Source: Sphingomonas sp.
Lineage (GTDB): Bacteria > Pseudomonadota > Alphaproteobacteria > Sphingomonadales > Sphingomonadaceae
Reading direction: 5' to 3'
DNA: 64,000 nt
NCBI RefSeq assembly: GCF_019635515.1
Contig: NZ_JAHBZI010000001.1
Coordinates: forward strand, 744,001-808,000
Shown here: positions 47,739 through 55,779 of the stretch, one piece after another
Numbering within the stretch: the stretch's first letter is position 1
How the letters are laid out: each line of letters starts with the position of its first letter
Made by a program: the position numbers and the translations under genes
Notes under the pieces: generated by a model
Told to the model about the DNA's origin: nothing
What the model saw: only the letters and a program-made list of their open reading frames with translations
Database searches by the model: none

Positions 47739-49306
47739 GCACGATCAACCAGAGCGGCTGGCGCCCCACCACCCCCGAGGCCGGCGGCAGCGACGCCGCC
47801 ACCTTCACCGGCAACCGAGCGCTGATGCTCGACGAGCCGCTGATCTTCGAGATCGGCTCGATCAGCACCACCGGCGTCGATTTCGCCGAAGCGCCCGCGG
47901 GCAAGTCGCGCCTCGCCGGTCTTGAGCGCCACCGCGACATCGGTCTCCCCGGCCTGTCCGAGCCCGAGACGGTGCGCCATTACACCCGCCTCAGCCGCCA
48001 GAACTACGCCATCGATCTCGGCCTGTTTCCGCTCGGCAGCTGCACGATGAAGCACAATCCGCGCCTCAACGAGCGGATGGCGCGGCTGCCCGGCTTCGCC
48101 GATCTCCACCCGCTGACCCCGGTCGATTGCGCGCAGGGCGCGTTCGAAGTCATCGACCAGCTCGCCCACTGGCTGATCACGCTCACCGGCATGCACAGCG
48201 TCGCGATGAGCCCCAAGGCCGGCGCGCATGGCGAGCTGTGCGGCGTCCTCGCCATCCGCGCCGCGCTCGATGCGCGCGGCGAGCAGGCCCGCAAGATCCT
48301 GCTGGTTCCGATCTCGGCGCACGGCACCAACCCCGCCACCGCCGCCTTTGCCGGCTTCACCGTCGAGGACATCCCCGCCACCGATGACGGCCGCGTCGAT
48401 CTCGCCGCGCTCAAGGCCCGCCTGGGCCCGGACATCGCCGGGGTGATGATCACCAACCCCAACACCTGCGGCCTGTTCGAGCGCGACATGAAGGCGATCT
48501 CGGATGCGGTCCATGCGGCCGGCGGCTATGTCTATTGCGACGGCGCCAATTTCAACGCCATCGTCGGCCGCGTCCGCCCCGGCGATCTCGGCATCGACGC
48601 GATGCACATCAACCTCCACAAGACCTTCTCGACCCCGCATGGCGGCGGTGGCCCCGGCTCGGGCCCGGTGGTGCTTTCCGAAGCGCTCACGCCCTATGCG
48701 CCGTTGCCCTTCGTCGAGCGCGACGGCGATCATTTCCGCCTCGTCGAGGAGGAAACCGCCGGCGAGCACCATGCTGGCACCTTCGGCCGCATGACCGCCT
48801 TCCACGGCCAGATGGGCATGTTCACGCGAGCCCTGACGTACATTCTGTCCCACGGCGCCGACGGTCTCCGCCAGGTCGCCGAGGATTCGGTGCTCAACGC
48901 CAATTACATCCTGCGCAGCATGGAAGACGTGCTCGACGCGCCCTTCGCCAAGAGCGGACCGTGCATGCACGAAGCGATCTTCAGCGATAAGGGCCTGCCC
49001 GAGGGCTTCTCGACCATCGACATCGCCAAGGGGCTGATCGACGAGGGTTTCCACCCGATGACGGTCTATTTCCCGCTCGTCGTCCACGGCGCGATGCTGG
49101 TCGAGCCGACCGAGACCGAGAGCAAGGCCACGCTCGATCAGTTCATAGGAGCCTTCCGTTCCGTGGCCGAACGCGCTAAGGGCGGCGACCCCGCGATCCG
49201 CACCGCGCCGCATTTCGCGCCGCGCCGCCGTCTCGATGAGACGCTGGCCGCGCGCAAGCCGGTGCTGGCGTGGAAGGAGCCCGTCGGGGCGCAGGCGGCG
49301 GAATGA
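47735..49306 (+). CDS. gcvPB: Glycine dehydrogenase (decarboxylating) subunit 2
   Basis: C-terminal, PLP-binding half of the split P protein, 523 residues. PLP lysine in [22 protein letters not shown]; other family motifs are [26 protein letters not shown] and [11 protein letters not shown]. Start at ATG 47735 overlapping the gcvPA stop; the longer frame reaching back to 46799 is a shadow of gcvPA. Ends the operon. Confidence 0.96.
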   Translation: MSTINQSGWRPTTPEAGGSDAATFTGNRALMLDEPLIFEIGSISTTGVDFAEAPAGKSRLAGLERHRDIGLPGLSEPETVRHYTRLSRQNYAIDLGLFPLGSCTMKHNPRLNERMARLPGFADLHPLTPVDCAQGAFEVIDQLAHWLITLTGMHSVAMSPKAGAHGELCGVLAIRAALDARGEQARKILLVPISAHGTNPATAAFAGFTVEDIPATDDGRVDLAALKARLGPDIAGVMITNPNTCGLFERDMKAISDAVHAAGGYVYCDGANFNAIVGRVRPGDLGIDAMHINLHKTFSTPHGGGGPGSGPVVLSEALTPYAPLPFVERDGDHFRLVEEETAGEHHAGTFGRMTAFHGQMGMFTRALTYILSHGADGLRQVAEDSVLNANYILRSMEDVLDAPFAKSGPCMHEAIFSDKGLPEGFSTIDIAKGLIDEGFHPMTVYFPLVVHGAMLVEPTETESKATLDQFIGAFRSVAERAKGGDPAIRTAPHFAPRRRLDETLAARKPVLAWKEPVGAQAAE

Positions 49307-49330
49307 CCGCTCAGGAGTTATGATCGAAGA

Positions 49331-49684
49331 ATGACTTACAACGATACGTTCCGTGACCGCGCCGGCCGCTCGGCGGACGCCAAGAAGGCGCTGCTTGAGA
49401 AGATGAAGGCCGCGCCCAAGCTCAGCGAGGCCGAACTCGCCGAGCGCCGCGCCGCGCGCGAGAAGAAGGAAGCCGAAGAGGCCGAGAAGCGCGCCGCCAA
49501 AAAGGCCGCGGCGGAAAAGGCCAAGGCCGACAAGCTCGCCGAGGAAGCCGCCGCCAAGGCCGCTGCCGAGGAAGCCGCGCGCGAAGCGAAGGAAAAGATC
49601 GCCCGCTCGTTCATGCTCCCCACCGCCGAAGAGCAGAAGGCCAAGCGCGACGCCCGCTACGCTGCGCGCAAGGCGCGAAAGTAA
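49331..49684 (+). CDS. DUF6481-type Ala/Lys/Glu-rich coiled-coil protein
   Basis: 117 residues. Conserved N-terminus MTYNDTFRDRAGRSADAKKALLEKMKAAPK is followed by a single long charged helix (AERRAAREKKEAEEAEKR and onward, residues about 40-92) and a basic end KRDARYAARKARK. I recall this pattern as DUF6481, common in sphingomonads; function unknown. It starts 24 bases after gcvPB and might be co-transcribed. Confidence 0.7.
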   Translation: MTYNDTFRDRAGRSADAKKALLEKMKAAPKLSEAELAERRAAREKKEAEEAEKRAAKKAAAEKAKADKLAEEAAAKAAAEEAAREAKEKIARSFMLPTAEEQKAKRDARYAARKARK

Positions 49685-50096
49685 TTCAATCCTCCCCCGG
49701 AGGGGGAGGGGGACCGCCGCGAAGCGGTGGTGGAGGGGGAGTGCCGCAAGCGCTGCGCCCTCTAATGACGCGCAGAGATAGCCAAGACCCTCCCTGTGTC
49801 ACCCCGGACTTGTTCCGGGGTCCACTGTGCCGATCGCGTTGAGCCAGAGCCTCTTGCTTCTCGCTAAGCCGCTTGGTGGACCCCGGAACAAGTCGGTGCT
49901 TATCCCGCTCGAGCATGTGCGGTTCCCCGGCGAAGGCCGGGGCCCAGTTGGCGGACAGATATTGACGGGCGCAGCGCTTCGTTACGGCGACCTCTCCACC
50001 TGGGCCCCGGCCTTCGCCGGGGAACCACAGGAGACACATGCTCGAATGGGATAAGTACCGAACAAGTCCGGGGTGACAATTATGGTTTGGAGGCGG
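49685..50096. repeat. 412-base gene-free stretch made of nested palindromic repeats
   Basis: No gene found. 49690-49740 holds a small CCCCCGGAGGGGG / CCGCGAAGCGG repeat of a kind seen also after 44300. 49797-50079 is a large palindromic element with perfect 29-base arms once the MITE-like insertion (49895-50059) and one copy of its 9-base duplication are removed: left arm 49797-49825; right arm begins at 49876, is broken at 49894 and resumes to 50079. Core unit: CCCCGGACTTGTTCCGGGG. Fragments of the same unit occur near 15800, 44361 and 53458. Confidence 0.85.
49895..50059. mobile_element. 165-bp MITE-like element with terminal inverted repeats and 9-bp target duplication
   Basis: Left terminus 49895-49919 and right terminus 50035-50059 are inverted repeats matching at 22 of 25 bases (GGTGCTTATCCC..TCGAGCATGTG against GGTACTTATCCC..TCGAGCATGTG). 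Both ends are flanked by GAACAAGTC (49886-49894 and 50060-50068). Removing the insert plus one duplicate restores a perfect palindrome in the host repeat. Inside lies a further perfect 27-base inverted repeat (49921-49947 and 50000-50026). No coding capacity, so it must have been moved by a transposase supplied elsewhere. Confidence 0.7.
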
Positions 50097-50576
50097 CTAA
50101 ATCCACCGCCGAACCTGCGCCTTGTAATCCAGATACCGCGCGCCAAACCGGCTCGTCAGATATCCCTCCTCCGGCTCGATCACTTCCTTCTGGATCACGA
50201 ACAGCAGCGGCAGCAACAGGCACAATTGCGTCCCGCTGTCGTTGAGCATGGTGATGCCGAGATAGACCAGCGCCATTCCCAGATACATCGGGTTGCGCGA
50301 CCATTTATAGACGCCCTCGACGATCAGGTTGCTGTCCGATTTCCACGGCCGCGAATCGGTCTTGAAGCGCAGGAACAGCCCCTGCGCGGTCAGGATGATC
50401 GCCGCGCCCAGCACCAGCGCGATCATCCCGAAGGTGTGGAGCGTGCGGTACGGGATCACCGGGATCGCCGGATAGCCGATCCAGCCTTCGAGCGCCCAGC
50501 CGGCCAGCAAGGTGCCGATAAAGGCGAGCGGCGGCGGGAATTTGATCCGGGGGCTGTCGGCATCTGGTGTCAGCAT
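50097..50576 (-). CDS. Isoprenylcysteine carboxyl methyltransferase (ICMT)/PEMT-like membrane protein
   Basis: 159 residues, about four membrane helices. The methyltransferase motif NLIVEGVYKWSRNPMYLGMALVYLG and the end EEGYLTSRFGARYLDYKAQVRRWI are those of the ICMT/PEMT superfamily, which uses S-adenosylmethionine at the membrane. Start at 50576 is chosen over a longer frame that lacks the family pattern and overlaps the divergent CcdC-like gene. Substrate unknown. Confidence 0.85.
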   Translation of the reverse strand: MLTPDADSPRIKFPPPLAFIGTLLAGWALEGWIGYPAIPVIPYRTLHTFGMIALVLGAAIILTAQGLFLRFKTDSRPWKSDSNLIVEGVYKWSRNPMYLGMALVYLGITMLNDSGTQLCLLLPLLFVIQKEVIEPEEGYLTSRFGARYLDYKAQVRRWI

Positions 50577-50649
50577 GGATGCCTGATGAACGCGAACGTG
50601 CGGAATCGCAACGGCTTGCCATTCGTGGCCGAACCGTAATGATGCGCAC

Positions 50650-51165
50650 ATGCACACCGCGTCTCCCCAAGGCTGGCTGCAATATGCCATCCCCGCCGTC
50701 ATCATCGCCGTGGTCCTGTTCTTCCGCTTGCGGAGCATGAGCCGCGAGCGGCCCTTGAAGGTCGAGCGGCTATGGATCGTGCCCGCGCTCTATCTCGTCA
50801 TCGCCGGCATCACTTTCTGGAACATGCCGCCGCACGGGATGGTCTGGGGCTATTGCGGCGCGGCTTTGCTCGCCGGCGCGGCGATCGGCTGGCAGCGCGG
50901 CAAGCTGATGCGGATCGCGGTCGATCCCGAAACCCACGAACTGAGCCAGAAGGCGTCACCCTGGGCGATGCTCCTGCTCCTCGGCCTGATCGTGATCCGC
51001 TCGGTCGCGCGCAACGCCGATGCGCTCGGCGTCCCCGGTGTCCATGTCGATGTGATGATGATGACCGACGTGCTGATCGCGTTCGCTTTGGGCCTGCTCA
51101 CCGCGACCCGCGTCGAGATGTACTTGCGCGCCCGCCGCCTGCTGGCCGAAGCCCGGGCGGCATGA
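50650..51165 (+). CDS. CcdC-like (DUF1453) membrane protein
   Basis: 171 residues with four or five membrane helices. The pattern VVLFFRLRSMSRERPLKVERLWIVPAL and IGWQRGKLMRIAVDPETHELSQKASPWAMLL is that of CcdC-type proteins, first named from the Bacillus ccdA-ccdB-ccdC locus but of unsettled role. Overlaps the DUF938 gene by 4 bases. Confidence 0.8.
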   Translation: MHTASPQGWLQYAIPAVIIAVVLFFRLRSMSRERPLKVERLWIVPALYLVIAGITFWNMPPHGMVWGYCGAALLAGAAIGWQRGKLMRIAVDPETHELSQKASPWAMLLLLGLIVIRSVARNADALGVPGVHVDVMMMTDVLIAFALGLLTATRVEMYLRARRLLAEARAA

Positions 51166-51749
51166 AGCGCCATGCCCCGGCGACGGCGCGCAATCGGGAG
51201 CCGATCGCGGCGGTGCTGTCCGAGGTGTTGCCCACCGAAGGGCTTGTGCTGGAGGTCGCCAGCGGCTCGGGCGAGCATTGCGCCTATTTCGCCAAACGCT
51301 TCCCGGCGCTGGCATGGCAGCCCAGCGACCCCGATCCGGACGCACTCGCCTCGATCGCCGAATGGACCGAAGGTCAGGAAAATGTCGGCCGGCCGCTGAT
51401 GCTCGATGCCGCCGGTGCGTGGCCCGGCATCCTTGCCGATGCGATCCTCTGCATCAACATGGTCCATATCAGCCCCTGGGCGGCGACGCTCGGCCTGCTT
51501 GACGGCGCGGCGGCGCTGCTTCCGCCCGGTGCCCCGCTGATCCTCTACGGTCCCTATCGCCAGCACGGCGTCGAGACCGCGCCCTCGAACGAGCAGTTCG
51601 AGCTGTGGCTCAAGGACAAGTCCCCGGAATACGGCCTCCGCCATGTCGAGGACGTCACCCGCGAAGCCTCGGCGCGCCAGTTCACCCTCGAACGTATCGA
51701 GCCGATGCCCGCCAACAACCTCATATTGGTGTACCGCCATGACGCCTGA
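51162..51749 (+). CDS. DUF938 family methyltransferase-like protein
   Basis: 195 residues. N-terminus MKRHAPATARNREPIAAVLSEVLP and the SAM-binding-like VLEVASGSGEHCAYFAKRFP (residues about 28-47), then CINMVHISPW and LYGPYRQHG, typical of DUF938. Probable class I methyltransferase; substrate unknown. Overlaps CcdC-like upstream by 4 bases and the TMEM175 gene downstream by 11. Confidence 0.85.
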   Translation: MKRHAPATARNREPIAAVLSEVLPTEGLVLEVASGSGEHCAYFAKRFPALAWQPSDPDPDALASIAEWTEGQENVGRPLMLDAAGAWPGILADAILCINMVHISPWAATLGLLDGAAALLPPGAPLILYGPYRQHGVETAPSNEQFELWLKDKSPEYGLRHVEDVTREASARQFTLERIEPMPANNLILVYRHDA

Positions 51750-52362
51750 GATCATCAAACGCGTGGACAGCTTCACCGACGCCGCCTTCGCCTTCGCGGT
51801 CAGCCTGATGGTCGTCGGCGCCGGCGGATCGGCTGCCGATTCGGCGACGCTCGAAAGCGCGGTCGCGGCGATCCCCAGCTTCGCGATCGGCTTCGCGATC
51901 ATCACCCTGTTCTGGTTCAGCCATCTCCGGTGGCGCGTACTGCGCGGGGTTGGCGACGCGCGCTCGCTGCTGCTGACGCTGCTGCTGATATTCATGGTGC
52001 TGGTCTACATCGTCCCGCTACGCGCGATGGCGGTATCGTTCGCGGCGTTCCTCGGCGGGCAGGGCGACTCCTATCGCGGCAGCCTGGCCCAGCTCTTCAC
52101 CGTCTACGGCATGGGCTTCACCGCGATGTCGGTGATCACCGTGCTCTTGTTCCGCGATGCGCTGCGCAATCCCGAACTCACGCCCGACAAGCGGCGCGAG
52201 GCGGCCGGGCAATCTTGGATCTGGGCGATCCTGGCGGTCACCGGCACGCTGTCGGCGATCCTGGCGATGATCCCCGGCGTCGGCATCTTCGCGCCGTTCC
52301 TCTACGCGACCCTGCCGGTCACCATCGGCCTGTTCGCATGGCGCTGGCAGTGGGAGGTCTGA
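51739..52362 (+). CDS. TMEM175 family potassium-channel-like protein
   Basis: 207 residues with six membrane helices, the single-repeat form found in bacteria (which assembles as a tetramer). The family signature in the first helix, RVDSFTDAAFAFAVSLMVV (FSDA-type), is present, and FWFSHLRWR follows in the second to third helix region. Bacterial members are K+ channels. Start ATG 51739 lies inside the DUF938 gene end. Confidence 0.85.
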   Translation: MTPEIIKRVDSFTDAAFAFAVSLMVVGAGGSAADSATLESAVAAIPSFAIGFAIITLFWFSHLRWRVLRGVGDARSLLLTLLLIFMVLVYIVPLRAMAVSFAAFLGGQGDSYRGSLAQLFTVYGMGFTAMSVITVLLFRDALRNPELTPDKRREAAGQSWIWAILAVTGTLSAILAMIPGVGIFAPFLYATLPVTIGLFAWRWQWEV

Positions 52363-52489
52363 GCGGCTTGCCCAAGAACCTTGCAATGTAGGATTTCACC
52401 TGCTTGGCCCATGCGGCCGGCTCTGCCGTCCGCTCTTTGAAATCGTCTGTCCCGACCCCGCATGGTCACTGCGGCCATTGGGACCATTC

Positions 52490-52534
52490 GCGAATGTTTA
52501 GTCTCCCAAAGCACTAAACTTCCTCAACATTCGC
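52490..52534. repeat. Compound inverted repeat in the TMEM175-EamA convergent gap
   Basis: Outer arms GCGAATG / CATTCGC and inner arms TTTAGT / ACTAAA with a 10-base loop and a 9-base one-sided bulge. The left outer arm is itself part of a perfect 12-base palindrome, CATTCGCGAATG (52485-52496). It sits between two convergent genes, so a bidirectional transcript end is one option. Confidence 0.6.
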
Positions 52535-52540
52535 ACCGGC

Positions 52541-53434
52541 TCACAGCCCCGGTTCGACGATCTTCTCCTGGTGCCGCACCCGCTCGCGCCAGACGATATA
52601 GAGCCCGCTGGCGAAGATCACCGGCGCGCCGATCCAGGTGTGGCGGGTCGGCAGAACCCCGAACAGCAGCCAGCCATAGAGCGTCGCCCAGATCAGGCTC
52701 GAATAGTCCATCGGCACCACGCTCGCGACCGGGGCGAAGCGCAGCGATCCGGTCAGCGCCAGCTGCCCGACGCCGCCGATCAGCCCGATCCCGATCAATA
52801 TCGCCCAGGTCGTCAGGTCATGCGCCTGCCATTGGAAGGCATAGGGCACCGCCAGCACCGGCACCGACAGCGCCGAGAACCAGAACACCGTCGTCCCCGT
52901 GCTCTCGGTCTTGCCGATCTGGCGCAGCAGGATCGCGACGATCGCCACGAACAGTGCCGCGAGCAGGCCCACCACCGCACCATACAGCGGAAAATGCCCG
53001 CTCCCCGGCTGGGCGACGATCAATACCCCGGCGAACCCGGCGATCACCGCGCCCCAGCGATGCCAGCCGGTCTGCTCCCGCAGCACCAGCGCGCCCAGGA
53101 TCGTCGCGAAGATCGGCACCGTGAATTGCAGCGTCGTCGCCTCGGCCAGCGGCAGCAGCAGCACCGCGCCGAAGGTGAAGACCATCCCGGTCAGCCCCAC
53201 CGCCGCGCGGCCGACATGCGCCCCGAAGCGCTGGGTCCTGACCGATCCCAGCCCAGGCCCGGCGGCGATCCACGCCACGACCAGCGGCACCGCCCAGAAT
53301 TGCCGGTGAAACATCGTCTCGATCAGCCCGGCGCCGCGCGCCTCGGCGAGCTTGACCAGCGCCGACATGGCGGAGAGGCACGCGATCGCGAAGAGCCTGA
53401 GGGCCAGCCCCTTGAAGATCCGGTCGCCTTCCAT
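52541..53434 (-). CDS. EamA/DMT family transporter
   Basis: 297 residues with ten predicted membrane helices in two EamA repeats (about 10-140 and 150-285). Family marks: FRQFWAVPLVVAW-like first repeat, LPLAEATTLQFTVPIFATILGALVLRE and the second-repeat LRFAPVASVVPMDYSSLIWATLYGWLLFG. Likely exports a small metabolite. Start at 53434 has AAGGGA nine bases upstream; a GTG at 53455 is possible. Divergent from proS. Confidence 0.88.
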   Translation of the reverse strand: MEGDRIFKGLALRLFAIACLSAMSALVKLAEARGAGLIETMFHRQFWAVPLVVAWIAAGPGLGSVRTQRFGAHVGRAAVGLTGMVFTFGAVLLLPLAEATTLQFTVPIFATILGALVLREQTGWHRWGAVIAGFAGVLIVAQPGSGHFPLYGAVVGLLAALFVAIVAILLRQIGKTESTGTTVFWFSALSVPVLAVPYAFQWQAHDLTTWAILIGIGLIGGVGQLALTGSLRFAPVASVVPMDYSSLIWATLYGWLLFGVLPTRHTWIGAPVIFASGLYIVWRERVRHQEKIVEPGL

Positions 53435-53493
53435 CGCCGCGATCCCTTGCGGCACGGTGGACCCCGGGACAAGTCCCCGCTAATCGCGCTTCC

Positions 53494-55026
53494 ATGATCA
53501 AGCACGCTCTCCCCGTCACCCGCGAAGCGGATTTCAACGCCTGGTATCAGGCCGTCATCTCGGAGGCCGATCTTGCCGAAGAGAGCGGCGTCCGCGGCTG
53601 CATGGTCATCCGGCCATGGGGATACGGCATCTGGGAACGCATCCAGCGCCTGCTCGACGATCGCATCAAGGCGACCGGCCATGAGAATTGCTATTTCCCG
53701 CTGTTCATCCCCTTGAGCTATTTCGAGAAGGAAGCCGATCACGTCGAGGGCTTCGCCAAGGAGATGGCGGTCGTCACCCATCATCGCCTGATCTCGGACG
53801 GCAAGGGCGGGCTGATGCCCGATCCCGCCGCCAAGCTGGAGGAGCCGCTGATCGTCCGCCCGACCTCGGAGACGGTGATCGGCGCCGCCTTCAGCCGCTG
53901 GGTCCAGTCGTGGCGCGATCTGCCGGTGCTGATCAACCAATGGGCCAATGTCGTCCGCTGGGAGATGCGCACCCGCATGTTCCTGCGCACCAGCGAGTTC
54001 CTCTGGCAGGAGGGCCATACCGCCCATGCCAGCGAGGCCGAGGCGCGCGAAGAGACGCTCAAGATGCTGGAAGTCTATCGCAGCTTCGCCGAGGATTGCC
54101 TGGCGATGCCCGTCGTCGCCGGCGAAAAGCCCGAGAATGAGCGCTTTCCCGGCGCCGTCGCGACCTATTCGATCGAAGCGATGATGCAGGACGGCAAGGC
54201 GCTCCAGGCGGGCACCAGCCACTTCCTCGGCACCACTTTCTCGTCGGCGCAGGACATCAAGTTCCAGAATTCGGCCGGCGAACTCGAACTCGCCCAGACG
54301 ACGAGCTGGGGCGTCTCGACCCGCATGATCGGTGGCGTGATCATGGTCCATGGCGATGATGACGGCCTGCGCGTCCCGCCGCGCATCGCGCCGTGGCAGA
54401 TCGTCATCGTGCCGATGCTGCGCGACAATGACGAGGACGCCGCGCTGGTGGAGTATTGCAAGGGTCTCCAGGCCGATCTCGCCAAGCTTTCGGCCCTTGG
54501 CGAGCCGGTCCGCGCCTTGCTCGATCTCAAGTTCGGCAAGGCCGCGGCCAAGCGCTGGAGCTGGGTCAAGAAGGGCGCGCCGGTCATCATCGAGGTCGGC
54601 GGGCGCGACATGGCCGGCGGCAACGTCTCGGTGATCCGCCGCGATCGGCTGTATCGCGAGGACGGCAAGCTCGACAGCGCGGTGGTGGGCAAGGACGAGT
54701 TCGCAGCCCAGGCGGCGACGATGCTGGAGGAAATCCAGTCGGGGCTCCACAGCGAAGCCCGCGCCCGGATGGACGCGAACATCACCCGCGACGTCCCGGA
54801 CTTCGCGGCGATGGAGGCGCATTTCGGCAAGGGCGGCAAACCCGGCTGGCTCGAAATCGAATGGAGCAAGCCCAGTGGCGCTGACCTCGACAAGGTCGTC
54901 GAACGCCTGAAGGCGCTCAAGCTGACGCTTCGCAACGTAGCCCAGGATGCTTTGCCCGCCACCGGCGCCTGCATCTTCACCGGCGCACCCGCGGTCGAGC
55001 GGGTGCTGGTCGGACGCGCCTATTGA
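53494..55026 (+). CDS. proS: Proline--tRNA ligase, archaeal/eukaryal type
   Basis: Charges tRNA-Pro. 510 residues of the archaeal/eukaryal-type ProRS, which some bacteria have, not the bacterial type with an inserted editing domain. Seen: IRPWGYGIWERIQRLLDDRIK, EKEADHVEGFAKE, motif 2 RPTSETV..NVVRWEMRTRMFLRTSEFLWQEGHTAH, and the C-terminal VLVGRAY, ending in the conserved tyrosine whose carboxylate reaches the active site in that type. Overlaps the following oxygenase gene by 4 bases (TTGA). Confidence 0.95.
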   Translation: MIKHALPVTREADFNAWYQAVISEADLAEESGVRGCMVIRPWGYGIWERIQRLLDDRIKATGHENCYFPLFIPLSYFEKEADHVEGFAKEMAVVTHHRLISDGKGGLMPDPAAKLEEPLIVRPTSETVIGAAFSRWVQSWRDLPVLINQWANVVRWEMRTRMFLRTSEFLWQEGHTAHASEAEAREETLKMLEVYRSFAEDCLAMPVVAGEKPENERFPGAVATYSIEAMMQDGKALQAGTSHFLGTTFSSAQDIKFQNSAGELELAQTTSWGVSTRMIGGVIMVHGDDDGLRVPPRIAPWQIVIVPMLRDNDEDAALVEYCKGLQADLAKLSALGEPVRALLDLKFGKAAAKRWSWVKKGAPVIIEVGGRDMAGGNVSVIRRDRLYREDGKLDSAVVGKDEFAAQAATMLEEIQSGLHSEARARMDANITRDVPDFAAMEAHFGKGGKPGWLEIEWSKPSGADLDKVVERLKALKLTLRNVAQDALPATGACIFTGAPAVERVLVGRAY

Positions 55027-55628
55027 GCACGCGCCCGCTCTTCGCGAGCCTGCTCTATCAGGCTTCGCTCGGCGATGACGGTCTGGTCGCCGAACTGGAG
55101 CAGTCGTGCCTCCAGCTCGCCGAGGACGACATGGCCGGCAAGCGCTGGGCGAAGGAACATGGCTATAAGGGCTATACCAGCTACGCTTCGCTGGGCGATC
55201 TGCCGATCCGCGATCCGGCCTTCGCCGATCTCAAGCGCCTGCTCGACAAGCATGTTGCCCGGTTCGCCAAGGACGCCGCGTTCGACCTGCAGGGCAGGAA
55301 GCTCAAGCTCGACAGTCTGTGGGTCAATGTCCTGAACGGCGGCGGCGGCCATTCGGGCCATATCCACCCGCACAGCGTCGTCTCCGGCACGCTCTATGTC
55401 GCGTTGCCCGCAGGTTCGCGCGGCCTTCGTCTCGAAGATCCGCGCCTGGCGATGATGATGGCCGCGCCGACCCGCACCGAAGACGCGCCGGAGATGCTGC
55501 GCAGCTTCGTCGAGGTCACGCCCGAGGCCGGCACCGTACTGCTATGGGAAAGCTGGCTTCGCCACGAGGTTCCCGCTGGAACCGGTAGCGCCAAACGGAT
55601 CAGCGTCAGCTTCAACTATCGCTGGTAA
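55023..55628 (+). CDS. TIGR02466-type putative 2OG-Fe(II) oxygenase
   Basis: 201 residues from a TTG start inside the proS stop. Family pattern: SLWVNVLNGGGGHSGHIHPHSVVSGTLYVALP, RLEDPRLAM, and GTVLLWESWLRHEVPAG..KRISVSFNYRW. These give the two histidines (near the HIHPHS and LRHEV segments) and the Arg of a double-stranded beta-helix dioxygenase; no plain HxD motif is visible, so a third ligand is uncertain. Function unknown. Coupling to proS hints at a translation-related substrate, but this is only inference. Confidence 0.8.
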   Translation: MSTRPLFASLLYQASLGDDGLVAELEQSCLQLAEDDMAGKRWAKEHGYKGYTSYASLGDLPIRDPAFADLKRLLDKHVARFAKDAAFDLQGRKLKLDSLWVNVLNGGGGHSGHIHPHSVVSGTLYVALPAGSRGLRLEDPRLAMMMAAPTRTEDAPEMLRSFVEVTPEAGTVLLWESWLRHEVPAGTGSAKRISVSFNYRW

Positions 55629-55725
55629 GGCTTTCCCGCCCGGTGTCGCGGCGATGCCAGATATAGAGGAAAGCGGCGGCGACGATCAGGCAGATCAGCA
55701 TGATGAGCAGGCGATTGATATCCAT
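55612..55725 (-). CDS. Small membrane protein (37 residues)
   Basis: Minus-strand ORF of 37 residues, too short for usual gene finders: MDINRLLIMLICLIVAAAFL then YIWHRRDTGRESLTSDS. One clear membrane helix (about residues 5-22) followed by a basic tail. AAGGAG sits 8 bases before the ATG at 55725, an excellent ribosome site. Its end overlaps the 3' end of the oxygenase gene by 17 bases. Function unknown. Confidence 0.65.
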   Translation of the reverse strand: MDINRLLIMLICLIVAAAFLYIWHRRDTGRESLTSDS

Positions 55726-55779
55726 GTGCGTCTCCTTGGTAGCGCCACCCCACCCGCGGGTGAGGATCGTGCCAAGGCG

